This document shows, piece after piece, positions 1 to 8,754 of a stretch of 15,000 nt of DNA (position 1 is its first letter; every line of letters begins with the position of its first letter). A model generated the notes under the pieces. That model did not search any database, was not told the DNA's origin, and saw only the letters and a list, made by a program, of their open reading frames with translations. Position numbers and translations under genes: made by a program. The stretch comes from Glandiceps talaboti (taxonomy: Eukaryota > Hemichordata > Enteropneusta > Spengelidae): NCBI RefSeq assembly GCF_964340395.1, contig NC_135556.1, forward strand, positions 21,490,223 to 21,505,222. The letters are read 5' to 3'.

Positions 1-12
1 TGGTGGGCGAAT

Positions 13-90
13 GGGTGGGTGAGTGAGTGAGTGAGTGAGTTTTGTTGTTGTTGTGAGTAAGTTTTGTTGTTGTTGTTGTTGTTGTTGTTG
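13..90 (+). repeat. GAGT and TTG simple repeats
   Basis: GGGT units pass into five GAGT units (21-40), then TTG units at 42-53 and 64-90 with a GAGTAAG interruption between the two TTG blocks. The block order GAGT-TTG occurs twice, so part of the tract appears duplicated. Confidence 0.9.
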
Positions 91-847
91 ATTCTTTATT
101 TCACCTTGACAACGTTACTGTTGACTAATACCGGTATTTGCATGAACTTTAAGTAAAAGTAAAACAAAAACACATAATTTGTTTGAGATTTAGTTTCACG
201 TTATTTACAGTGCCACACGTAAAAGGAAACCAAAAACCCCATTTGTTCATTTGCCTTTAAGCTACATGTAATAAGACTGTTGTTATTTTGACCTAAGTGT
301 GACTTCCGTATTGAATGCCAGGGTTGGAATCCCATGTTCTCACATTAGTGTTATAAGTGGAGCCATGAGGATTACATAGGATAATTCTTTTGTTCTAGGC
401 CATCTTTTTTCTATAACTAAGTCAGACTGTTTTTCACACAAATGTTTATTCCTTTTTCAAATTGGACCTTAGAGGCCAATAACCGTTGGTAAAAACTGTG
501 TATATTCTGCATTACGTAAATGTTACCATTTCGATACTTCTGTACTTGATGAACTAGAAAAGCTCATAATTCCTGTTTCATATTTTCTTTTCAGTTCTAT
601 TACATGTACCATTATCCATTTCCCGTTTTTTCTACAGTTTGATCGTAATCAACAACATTGAAAACTGCCATTCCAAAAGGCAGTACATGTTTCAAAGCTT
701 ACTAAATCTTTCAGGGAAGTATGTACACTTGCCAGTGTGAGTAATGTTGGAAATCTCACGTGATGGCAGCCAAGAACCCTTCATGCATCGTAACTCTGAT
801 AACACAAGCTGAGTAGAAGACAACGATAAGACGATGAATCGGCTCCA
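91..847. other. Non-coding, no gene recognised
   Basis: AT-rich DNA with frequent stops in all frames. One exact inverted octamer, ATTTGCAT, is at 136-143. Nothing else was recognised. Confidence 0.6.
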
Positions 848-912
848 AATAGATGACGCAACAACTTGAATAGATGACGTAACATCGTGAAATAGATGAA
901 TTATTAACTTGA
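848..912 (+). repeat. Three-copy 22-bp tandem repeat with TGACG sites
   Basis: Units start at 848, 869 and 891, each opening with AATAGATGA. Units 1 and 2 continue with TGACGCAAC and TGACGTAAC, which are CREB/ATF/AP-1-like cores. Unit 3 has diverged in the middle but keeps AACTTGA at its end, as unit 1 keeps AACTTG. The spacing is close to two DNA turns. Confidence 0.7.
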
Positions 913-1684
913 AAGTTTATTTGATAATGAATTGCCTATTTCTCTTACAAACAATTGTTGCTGGGAAGCAAGGAAAACCTGTAGAAAATCAAGTAAACTT
1001 ATTTGTACGCATTCATTTGAGTTGTTAAATTCTTGCCTCAAAGTCTCAGAATATGCGAAAGTGTACGTTTCTTGATTAATCCGACATTTACAGGCTGTCA
1101 TTGCTGATTGGTGTAGTGTGTGACATCGTGAACTACCTGCCTCGTTTTCATTTATGCAATATTTCGCTTCAAGTACCATGATAAAATTGATCGTAATTTC
1201 ATATAGTACATCAAATAATGATAAACAACTCAACCAATAAATGTTAACTTTGAATTTGAAGAAGTAAATTGACCTCGTATTTAAAACAAAATGCTTTGTT
1301 TGAAGCAATATTTCCTAGTGAGGGTCGTCTTGATTTTTAACGTTTCCTTATATTAGTAAAATCAACTTGTGGTGGAGGTTCATTGCTAACAAAATTGTCA
1401 AATTAAAAAAACACATTAGGACATCATATCAGCATGTAGTCTTCAATTATTTTACAGGTGCAAGAAAGCATTACCATGACTACGACAGTTTTGAGTTTTG
1501 GGTCGCTGAACTCCAAGTCGGCACTTGTCCATATTTAGTAAAAATAAATAAAAAACAGAAACAAACACTAAAAGGTCAACACTTTTGACTCAGACTAACG
1601 AACTATTCACATACGCACAGTGATTTAAAAAGAAGTGCTAGTAACTGTACAGTTCGTGAGCAGCTAATGACACTTCAAATAAGA
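913..1684. other. Non-coding, no gene recognised
   Basis: A minus-strand open frame crosses 1308-904. It opens only at a TTG; the first ATG leaves about 90 codons. The peptide matches nothing I know and has no clear domain. A plus-strand frame at 1367-1588 also opens at TTG. Both are treated as chance. Confidence 0.5.
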
Positions 1685-1730
<46 letters not shown>

Positions 1731-1774
1731 TGACAGAAACAATAACAAACAACAAACAAACAAACAAACAACAA
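1685..1774 (+). repeat. CAGA tract followed by AAAC tract
   Basis: (ACAG)n fills 1685-1730 almost perfectly. After a short break, AAAC/AAC units run from about 1744 to 1774. The complementary strand reads as a Ser-Val-Cys-Leu repeat, a translation artefact. Confidence 0.95.
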
Positions 1775-3450
1775 CTTCATTAGAATTCATTGAAAAAGTG
1801 TAACGAACGTTTTCCACTGAAACGTAGTGGTTGAACGACTTTTTTTTATTACACTTGATGTATTTTATGTCGTTAATAATTTCCGTCTGCACTGGATATG
1901 AATATCAAAGTAACATTTTTTTCTCATGAATATATTTTATGGCATGTGAATAGATCGAAATTCATGATCTGTAAATCCTCAGTAAAAACTGTTTCGTAAA
2001 GTGATGTATGTTTCTCTTTGCACTATTTCCCACAGCAAGGTGTTATAATTATCAACACCTCTCTCTCTAAATCAAGGTAATGTTATGAAAGGAACATTTA
2101 ATTTATGAACACTTTTTATTTATTTAGTAAAGAACTGATGTGTGAGATAATTAGTTTTTAGTTCGATGACTTAACAGTGAACAGTTTTAAAAGTTGCGTG
2201 ACAATCAGGCAACACGGGAGTGGACCAATTCCGTTTGATAAAATGCTCCCTGCAGTAATTATAGGAAAACTGTTCTTTCTCATTCAAATTTCATTCAAAT
2301 TTGACGACTGATTATAGCAGAATGCCGTGGGACTTATTTCGAAATAATCGAATCTTTTCAAACATTTCACATTGTGAATATTGTCTCTAAAAATACCACT
2401 AAATGACCTTGCGCAATAGTGTCGTGACGAGGTCAGCGGAAATAATTTCCTATGAGAACTAACGCAATTTGATTGTCAGGCTTAAATTAAATGTAGAACT
2501 TTTGATCAATTCTTTACATTCAGTCTAACGATTGCATTTTTTTCGACCCTAACGTCAATTCTCGCAAAATCGATGTATTATTTTCTTGGCGCAGTCTACA
2601 TCCCCTTGAGCGACTACAAACAAAGAACGCGATCAAAATGAACAATTTCGTGACGTTGTCATCATCTGAACAATATCAATCATACCTCTAACCACTACAG
2701 TCGTCTAAGATTATACAAAACATTTAATAGACTGAAAAAAAGTACCACTGGGTAAATATACATTATCGTGAATTATAAAGCAAATGCGATTTCGCTCTAA
2801 TACGTAGACTGTTATGCAAGCCAATAAAGATGTTATTTCAACGAACATTTATTGCAGAAACTAATAAAATATCAAGTCAATGGCTATCGTTACCCTCTTT
2901 TTCCTCCCTCCCCATATAAGGTTGACGGAGTGTCATACTTGGGAACAGGTGGGGTGTCCTGAGGCCTAAGCAGAATTTAGTGTTTTTTTCTTCCGGCATT
3001 GAACTATTGATCTCGTCCCTATCCTGAAGGGTTTTTAAAGCTGTTACGAATTGCCAGCAAATACCGTTTGAAATTTTCGTTCAAGCATTTTGTAAAAAAT
3101 GAAAATAACGTGGTATTTTTGTTCATATACTAAATGATTATTTCAACAGTACTCTGCAATACGCAAATACGCTTAGTATTATGACATAATACAGGTAAAA
3201 TATGATATTTTCTACACACTTATGATAGCTCAGTTTCTATAGAAACAACACCTAAAACATTCGACTATGGACTATACATTGTATAATCAGTATGTTTTGA
3301 CGTATGTCTTCTTTCTATATATAGGCCATAGCGCTGTAGATTTCCGTCCGTTACGGCCACTTCTGATCATAATTTCAGCAAGTCTTGATAATTTTGAATG
3401 ATTGCATATTTTTCAGGAAAGATGGTTCGCGAAATCATGCCTAAATCGTA
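1775..3450. other. Non-coding, no gene recognised
   Basis: No open frame worth calling. Two small items are an exact 11-bp tandem duplication (TCATTCAAATT, 2280-2301) and a pyrimidine tract (about 2893-2913) next to a CArG-type match at 2912-2921. Confidence 0.6.
2912..2921. promoter_or_regulatory. CArG-box match (SRF/MEF2-type)
   Basis: CCATATAAGG fits the CC(A/T)6GG consensus of SRF exactly and follows a C/T tract. About one match is expected by chance in 15 kb of such DNA, so this is only a note. Confidence 0.15.
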
Positions 3451-3456
3451 TTTATT
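3451..3456 (-). promoter_or_regulatory. Candidate poly(A) signal AATAAA, distal
   Basis: The first canonical AATAAA seen on the minus strand after the receptor stop, about 360 bases downstream. It gives a more usual 3' untranslated length than the proximal ATTAAA. No clear downstream GU-rich element was recognised. Confidence 0.3.
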
Positions 3457-3520
3457 AAACTTTCCGTACAACGTTAGATTTTATTCGAATCTATGAAAAG
3501 TGGATAGCCCTGCATGTTCC

Positions 3521-3595
3521 ATGCAAATATTCCAAGTTCTCTTGTAGCGTGCAAGATATATTATATTTCTTCCGTGTATGCAAATTAAATTTGCA
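3521..3595. promoter_or_regulatory. Octamer (POU-type) site pair downstream of the receptor
   Basis: Two exact ATGCAAAT octamers lie at 3521-3528 and 3578-3585. The second is the left half of an inverted repeat, TGCAAAT-TAA-ATTTGCA (3579-3595). Octamers are bound by POU-domain factors in animals. Function here is inferred. Confidence 0.3.
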
Positions 3596-3724
3596 GCATC
3601 CTTCAAATAACGTTACAAAAGTACAATAAGTCAACCATGGAAAGTAGCACCGTTAATAAAATATAAATATACCGTTCAAATCTTTTAATGTCAGATCGTT
3701 AAAATGAACCAGACTTAGTTCATG

Positions 3725-3767
3725 TTGTGGTTGCTTTTTCCACCACAAAGGGTTATCGTGGTTAACC
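3725..3767. other. Two adjacent stem-loops just past the receptor stop
   Basis: TTGTGGT (3725-3731) pairs with ACCACAA (3742-3748) around a 10-base loop. The next bases, 3751-3767, form GGTTA...TAACC. Both lie within 100 bases of the stop codon and would be in the 3' untranslated region. They are small and could be chance. Confidence 0.3.
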
Positions 3768-3773
3768 TTTTAA
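3768..3773 (-). promoter_or_regulatory. Candidate poly(A) signal ATTAAA, proximal
   Basis: ATTAAA on the minus strand, 45 bases after the receptor stop codon. If used, the 3' untranslated region would be very short. A second ATTAAA is at 3689-3684. Confidence 0.25.
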
Positions 3774-3817
3774 TCTATTTCAGTACCATCACATTAGGTA
3801 CTTCCGTCAACGATAAA

Positions 3818-5380
3818 CTAAAACGCTGTATCCACAAAAGTGCGTTGATATGCCGGCACGTTCTCTTGTGAGACTACCGACAGTGCGCGCCCTCTTACGT
3901 TCATTGTTGTACTCAAATTTGGAGTCCACTTTGGAACATGTCTGCGGCATGTAAGAATCCGTTTAAAAGCTGCTCGAAATTGTAGGTTTGAAAAAGCATA
4001 GCAGAGTGGATTGCAGGCACTGTTGATGTAGCACAACCAATAACTGAACGCGTATAATTTGGGATCAATGCAGCTCGGACAAATACCTAGTACGATCACG
4101 AACACACTGTAGGGGGTCCAACAAACTATAAAGGTACCAAGAATAGCACTCAACGTGGTCAGAGCTTTCCGTTCACGAACACGATTTTCATCATCTTCAA
4201 CACTGTACATACTTAGTATGGAGAAGCTTTTTCGCCTTGGGGTCTTTTTAGGTTTGTAAACATCCTCTAGAACAATGTTATCCTCTCGGAAAGTTACTGA
4301 AATCTTGCGCTTGTTTGGTGATACGTTTTTTGATGTTTCTTTCTGGGAATTACCGGAATTATTCAAAGTTCGTTCCTTAGCGCAGTTCCTCCTTGCAAAT
4401 GGTGATTCTTCAACAGTTGTCAAACACGGTTGATATTCGTCGGCATCAGTATCCTCCTCGACGGACCTATCCCTGTCTGTCCTTGATGACGATTCCGAAA
4501 CCTCCCTAATTTCGTCAAGGTCAAGCTTAGGTCGACGCGTATTGCAACCGGATACCTTCAGTAATCCACCGTTAGACACCGAGCATATGGAAGAATTTCG
4601 TCTTACTCGTGGACTTAGCACCGGGCTGTTACTGTTCGAAACCGCTGAGTATCGTCTTGATGCGAATTGTTTACTGTAGTGTCGCCGTATTTCAATATTG
4701 CCCTCCTTGGCTGATTGTAACTTGACTAGATTCCGTGTCATTATGTATATCTTAATATACACAGTCAATGTAATGAATAAAGGTAACCAGTACGCCAAAA
4801 TTATAGACCCTGCCGTGTAGAACGGATCTTGCAGAAACTGCACTTCACAAACTCCCTGTTCAATTGTACGCTCACCTTCGAAATATTGCCATCCAATTAT
4901 GGGTATAAAGAACAAACACAAAGAAAATAACCACGTTATTATTATTATCACCATGGCGTGCCTCCGTGTCATTTTGTTCCTGTAAACCATTGGCTGGGTT
5001 AGTGACCTGTACCGATCAATACTTATGGTCAATATTCCTAATATCGAAGCTGCACAGCATACGTAATCCACAGAAAGCCATACATCACAAACGTTCGGTC
5101 CCAACGGCCAATACCCAAGTATCAGGTACATGGTATACAACGGCATCGAAAATAACCCTACGATTAAATCAGCGATTGACATACTCAGCAAAAAACAGTT
5201 GCTCGCTGTGCGTATACGCTTATCTGTTAAAAAGGCTAAAATGACCATTAGGTTTCCAGTTATTGTAAGTAAACTTCCGATACTTGCAGCTACAGAAGCA
5301 AGAAGCACTTCCACGAAAGTCCAATTTTCTCCCGTTGTTGTTGAATTATGCCCCACATTGTCCGCTGTGCGATTGTCCAT
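3818..5380 (-). CDS. Class A aminergic GPCR, muscarinic acetylcholine receptor-like, single coding exon
   Basis: Plasma-membrane receptor, probably for a small amine and signalling through G proteins. Seen in the 520 residues: N-glycosylation sequons at N3, N12 and N19. Seven membrane segments at about 24-50, 61-84, 95-125, 141-163, 186-213, 404-431 and 440-462. Landmarks are N43, D71, disulfide pair C98/C178, amine-binding D105 with Y106, DRY 122-124, W150, P200, CWTPY 420-424 and NPLCY 457-461. The stretch from helix 2 through loop 1 (ADLIVGLFSM, GYWPLGP) and the helix-7 motif YWLCYINS are muscarinic hallmarks. DRYRS is more like histamine H1. Loop 3 is about 190 residues, normal for muscarinic receptors. 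Departures are C109, A110 and S425 where muscarinic receptors have Ser, Asn and Asn. The start has a good context (AACCATGG), and an in-frame stop lies at 5398-5396. The frame is complete with no intron. The family call is strong; the ligand is unknown. Confidence 0.95.
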   Translation of the reverse strand: MDNRTADNVGHNSTTTGENWTFVEVLLASVAASIGSLLTITGNLMVILAFLTDKRIRTASNCFLLSMSIADLIVGLFSMPLYTMYLILGYWPLGPNVCDVWLSVDYVCCAASILGILTISIDRYRSLTQPMVYRNKMTRRHAMVIIIITWLFSLCLFFIPIIGWQYFEGERTIEQGVCEVQFLQDPFYTAGSIILAYWLPLFITLTVYIKIYIMTRNLVKLQSAKEGNIEIRRHYSKQFASRRYSAVSNSNSPVLSPRVRRNSSICSVSNGGLLKVSGCNTRRPKLDLDEIREVSESSSRTDRDRSVEEDTDADEYQPCLTTVEESPFARRNCAKERTLNNSGNSQKETSKNVSPNKRKISVTFREDNIVLEDVYKPKKTPRRKSFSILSMYSVEDDENRVRERKALTTLSAILGTFIVCWTPYSVFVIVLGICPSCIDPKLYAFSYWLCYINSACNPLCYAFSNLQFRAAFKRILTCRRHVPKWTPNLSTTMNVRGRALSVVSQENVPAYQRTFVDTAF

Positions 5381-5395
5381 GGTTAAAATAGATGG

Positions 5396-5446
5396 TTACG
5401 AACGTCTACAGCGACTCAACGTCAATCGACCATATCTGTGACGCAT
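5396..5446 (-). promoter_or_regulatory. Upstream reading frame 1 in the receptor leader (16 codons)
   Basis: On the minus strand an ATG at 5446-5444, with G at -3, opens 16 codons and ends at TAA 5398-5396, 15 bases before the receptor ATG. It is in the same frame as the receptor but closed by that stop. Its peptide is Arg-rich. Such frames often lower translation of the main frame. Whether it is transcribed depends on the start site, which I only infer (about 5600). Confidence 0.45.
5422..5433 (-). promoter_or_regulatory. Upstream reading frame 2, minimal (Met-Val-Asp-stop)
   Basis: A second minus-strand ATG at 5433-5431 has G at -3 and G at +4, a strong start context. It ends after three codons at TGA. 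It lies inside the first upstream frame but in another reading frame. Minimal upstream frames can stall or unload ribosomes. This is an inference from position and context only. Confidence 0.4.
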
Positions 5447-5595
5447 TCCCCGAACAGCAAAGTGATCAACCAGCGTTGAAACACAGGTTTTTTTTTCAAA
5501 CGAACACTATATGCGTGGCTCTTCAGTAATGCACACAACAGAGCTTTCTAGCTGTTATTCACCACGCCACAATCGCTCGCTCTCTCTACTCGTCG

Positions 5596-5603
5596 TGACG
5601 TAA
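5596..5603. promoter_or_regulatory. CRE/ATF-like site upstream of the receptor
   Basis: TGACGTAA (TTACGTCA on the receptor strand) differs by one base from the CREB/ATF palindrome. It lies about 215 bases upstream of the receptor ATG and close to where transcription would start if the TATA-like box at 5625-5631 is used. GA-rich DNA (GAGAGAGCGAGCGA on the minus strand) follows it. A chance match is possible. Confidence 0.35.
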
Positions 5604-5624
5604 TGCAGCAGGTCCCGGATGCAC

Positions 5625-5631
5625 ATATATA
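5625..5631 (-). promoter_or_regulatory. Candidate TATA box of the receptor gene
   Basis: The minus strand reads GGGGATATATATGTGC, a TATA-like core with a GC-rich flank. It is about 245 bases upstream of the receptor ATG and would place the start near 5600. No pyrimidine-rich splice acceptor was seen between here and the ATG, which fits an unspliced leader. AT-rich DNA gives such matches by chance, so this is tentative. Confidence 0.35.
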
Positions 5632-5639
5632 TCCCCTTC

Positions 5640-6650
5640 TTTAAATTCACATCTCTTGTTGTGGGATCCCTACCGACCATCAGCTCTGTCAAGAAGCAAA
5701 AAAAAAATCTTGTTAAGGCAATTGCACCGGAGCAATTACAAACGAATATCATTAATGTCTAACAATGTTATTTCTGAAAGGAACACCAGACCACACGCTG
5801 AAACAGCTAAACAATTTTCCAAGCTTCTCCAGTTTACGTATATTAATCTGTCGTGCTGGAAATATGACCTGGTGTACGTTCATCCGAAAAGTTGCGAATT
5901 CCGGATTTTTGAATAAAATGTGCGTGATGCAGTGGGCATCAACAAAACTTACACGTACGAGAACAACTTCACTAGAATGATGTAGAAACTGTAAACCCTC
6001 TATCGAACCTACGATCAGATAATACCAATCCGTCCGTCTGTACATACATATACTTACAATTGGTTCAACACTAGATAGCGTAATTGAGTACTGCATATAT
6101 TGTTATCAGCTTTTTAAAATTTCATTTGAGCGAAAATAAATTGACAGAAAAGAAAGTTCCTTGTGGATAAATGCATGTGTAATAAGCATTTGTGTTGGAC
6201 ATGAAGGTAATTGCTTCTCCGGATTAGCGTGTCAAGTGTTGAGATTGAAACAATCAATGAACGTCGATGCAGATAAATGGAGTGAGCGAGTACACCAATT
6301 GATGTCTACAACAGTGGCGATAGCTCAATTTCTTGTCCAGATAAAGTGATTGGTGTGAAGGATATCTCTGACAAACAAGATTTCAACAACATCCTTGATT
6401 TGAAAGTGAAGTGTTTTAAAGTCATCACGTGTCAAATTACTGTAATACAAATTATTCAATAACCCCATCACTTTGTTTTGTTTACACTTTTGCATACTTG
6501 TATGGCATGGAAGTAGTTAGTGCCGTTTGCGTTTGCCAGATTTAACGATCAGGGTACCAGGACTTTTCTCTTACTATCGATAGTCGACATTCAAAGCCAT
6601 TGAAATATCATCGGGTAAAAGATCCTTAACTTGTTTTTATTGAAATTTTC
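5640..6650. other. Non-coding region upstream of the receptor
   Basis: Overlapping short frames on both strands (for example 6096-5752 minus and 5765-5980 plus) give low-complexity peptides with no known match. The minus frame begins with an ATG equivalent at 6096-6094, but it is only 114 codons and is crossed by another frame. An unseen upstream exon of the receptor cannot be excluded. Confidence 0.5.
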
Positions 6651-6730
6651 AACAAACAAACAAACAAACAAACAAACAAACAAACAAACAAACAAACAAA
6701 CAAACAAACAAACAAGTCTTCATAGAAGAC
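6651..6730 (+). repeat. AAAC tract abutting a perfect small hairpin
   Basis: (AACA)n runs 6651-6715. The next bases form GTCTTC-ATA-GAAGAC (6716-6730), a perfect 6-bp stem with a 3-base loop. A tetranucleotide tract next to a short hairpin occurs in some Helitron-like elements, but no CTRR end or element body is visible. Confidence 0.85.
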
Positions 6731-7906
6731 ACAGTCCTGAATACGAAATAAAGTGTTGTCTTGAAATTGCGACTCTGAAGGTCAAAGTCAATGTAATATT
6801 ACTAATAGAAATTGGTCACACTTAAATATCACAGAGTGTTTTCAGTATGCTAGAAATTGGTTGATTGAGTGAAGACCGAGTCAGGTCAGATCGAGGACTT
6901 AAAATTAATTATTATACCCTGATAATATAGGGGTAGACACTTGATTACAGCTTTATTTTCTACAGTTTTTATTTTGGTTAAAAAAAATATTTTTACAACA
7001 CATATGACTAATTTAGTGTCTGTTTGATGGAAATGATTTGATAAATACTTCTGACACTAGATTTCTTGATATCGTACACAAAATTGTATATTAATAACAG
7101 CATAAAACATATTAAAGTGCTGTATTGTATAGTGTACCATGCATAGTTGAATCAGCTAGACTTTTTTGTTGTTTTTAGTTGACTATGTTTTGTGCACCAT
7201 TAACACAACATAGCTATGGGTGTTATACGTTGACTTCCCTATCTTCTTCATCTGTCCTTTGGAAAACTTGTATGTATTATTCATTAAAACCTATCTGTTA
7301 CTTCAGTACGTGGTCACTTCAAAATTGTGCTCTTGGTTTAAAACCTTGTCGGTTAACAGTACGTGATTGTAGGGGGCTTTTAACACACGTGCATGCTAAA
7401 TGATACGTGTTCAACGTTAAAGAAAATTGTACCTTCGATTGGTGCATTGACCAGAAATTTTCCAAACCCGTACAATGGTCGCTTTTCAGATATTTAGGAT
7501 TCATGGGAAATATCCCGCCTGCACTTTATATGAAAGTACTTATGGCGCGAACTAGGGTTCCCTTTTATTCTATACTCTCGTGTGAAGCCCTTTGATGTAC
7601 TAGGTTCCCTTGCACTCTAGTTCGTCTTTTCAATGATATCTGCAAAAAGGAAAAAAAAAACGTTTTCCTCTTTCGGGAACTTTCAGCATGCATTGTCCGA
7701 CTCTGTTGGAAATTACAACACAGCCGGCGATTCTGAGATACATTTAATGTTAACAAAGCAATGGAGGAATTGTAAAGAAATAGCGAAATTGGTTAGATGA
7801 TTTCCTGTTGCCATGGAAATAGCTGTTAGGTATTAAGGAGATTCGGATATTACTTTGAGTTATCATGAGTATCCGTACTGCTATTGTAGCATACCAAAAC
7901 ATGTTT
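6731..7906. other. Non-coding, no gene recognised
   Basis: Only short frames of about 60-75 codons on both strands over 7179-7756, none recognised. A short direct repeat (ACTAGGGTTCCCTT at 7551, ACTAGGTTCCCTT at 7599) and 8-bp inverted arms (CGAACTAG 7548-7555, CTAGTTCG 7617-7624) occur in the same 80 bases. Confidence 0.55.
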
Positions 7907-7998
7907 TGTCTGTCTGTCTGATTGGTTAGGAGGTTATTTGTGTGCATGTGTATGTGTACGTGTACTTTATGTGTGTGTATGTATGTATGTATGTGTTT
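7907..7998 (+). repeat. TGTC, then TG/TATG simple repeats
   Basis: (TGTC)n at 7907-7920. After a short unique stretch there is a TG-rich tract (about 7938-7998) that ends in TATG units. Alternating TG can adopt Z-DNA. Confidence 0.85.
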
Positions 7999-8754
7999 GT
8001 TTAGGGGAATGGGGAATAAATAGATCATGACTCTTAGAATGTCAACAGATAATGGTAAAAAAAAATTTTTTAAACCTTCTCACTATTATTTGAAATTCAA
8101 AAAATATTTGAATTCATACATCTTATGAATGGTAATGACATGATGTGATGCAAACTTAATGCGCAAAAAATAGTCAATGGTATTTCATAGGAATATTCCA
8201 GCTTCGAATTGCTATGACGAATTATCTTACATCAACGTCTACTATATAGAATAACACTATTACAGTAGTATGGGGCAATAACAAATGCGCAAGCTAAAAT
8301 TATGCTTTAAATTGTCACTTGCAAAATACCAACTAACTTAAAATCTTTCGTTTATATATGCTTACGACGCCGCTGAACATTATTCATAATATATACATAC
8401 CACAGGAAGTTTCAAAAGTCGTTATTGATATTGTCTGTAAGATAACTATGTCTACATCTCAAGCGTTACCGAGTAATCGATCGAGATCTCATTACGGTAA
8501 CCACTAAGTACAACGGAAGGTGTAGTATTGGTTTAGTGATATTAAATTTCAACGGATATCTATCTATATATATCCAAAGTAAGTGAAAGTATTTCAATAT
8601 GATATGGCCTTTGTGTATGGCTAACTAGGTATTATATGCAGTGAGGCTATAATATACAAACAGAAAGAAAAGAAAAAAAGTAAAAGACCTGCTGTTTTGA
8701 TGAAAGGCCTGTATCAACATGTAATGCTTAATATAAGCGAGCTATTAAGCAAAA
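7999..8754. other. Non-coding, no gene recognised
   Basis: AT-rich with stops in all frames. It holds A9T6 at about 8056, small palindromes near 8080-8110, and a hairpin listed separately at 8465-8501. Confidence 0.6.
8465..8501. other. Imperfect hairpin GTTACCG...CGGTAAC
   Basis: GTTACCG-AG-TAAT (8465-8477) pairs with ATTACGGTAAC (8491-8501), 11 pairs with a 2-base bulge. The 13-base loop contains overlapping ClaI- and BglII-like palindromes. It could be a cruciform or an RNA stem; role unknown. Confidence 0.4.

Noticed and set aside
318-336. T-arm-like GGGTTGGAATCCC, a possible tRNA end
   Set aside because: The invariant T-loop C is missing and no acceptor, D or anticodon stem can be drawn around it.
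904-1308. Minus-strand open frame of 134 codons
   Set aside because: Opens at TTG, not ATG; the first ATG leaves about 90 codons. No recognisable domain, in AT-rich DNA with no promoter or splice context.
1638-1892. Ser-Val-Cys-Leu repeat protein
   Set aside because: It is a translation of the CAGA microsatellite.
4613-4634. Partial RE1/NRSF-like match (TTAGCACCGG) in the coding exon
   Set aside because: Only the left half fits; the required right half GGACAGCGCC is absent.
4966-5441. Two plus-strand open frames opposite the receptor
   Set aside because: They lie antisense to a clearly real coding exon and encode nothing recognisable, so they are shadows.
5752-6096. Minus-strand open frame of 114 codons upstream of the receptor, with overlapping plus-strand frames
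   Set aside because: No family resemblance. Open frames on both strands over the same bases point to chance low stop density. It could only be kept if transcript data supported it.
7548-7624. 8-bp inverted arms CGAACTAG/CTAGTTCG with a nearby direct repeat
   Set aside because: Arms are too short and too far apart to call an element or a stable hairpin.
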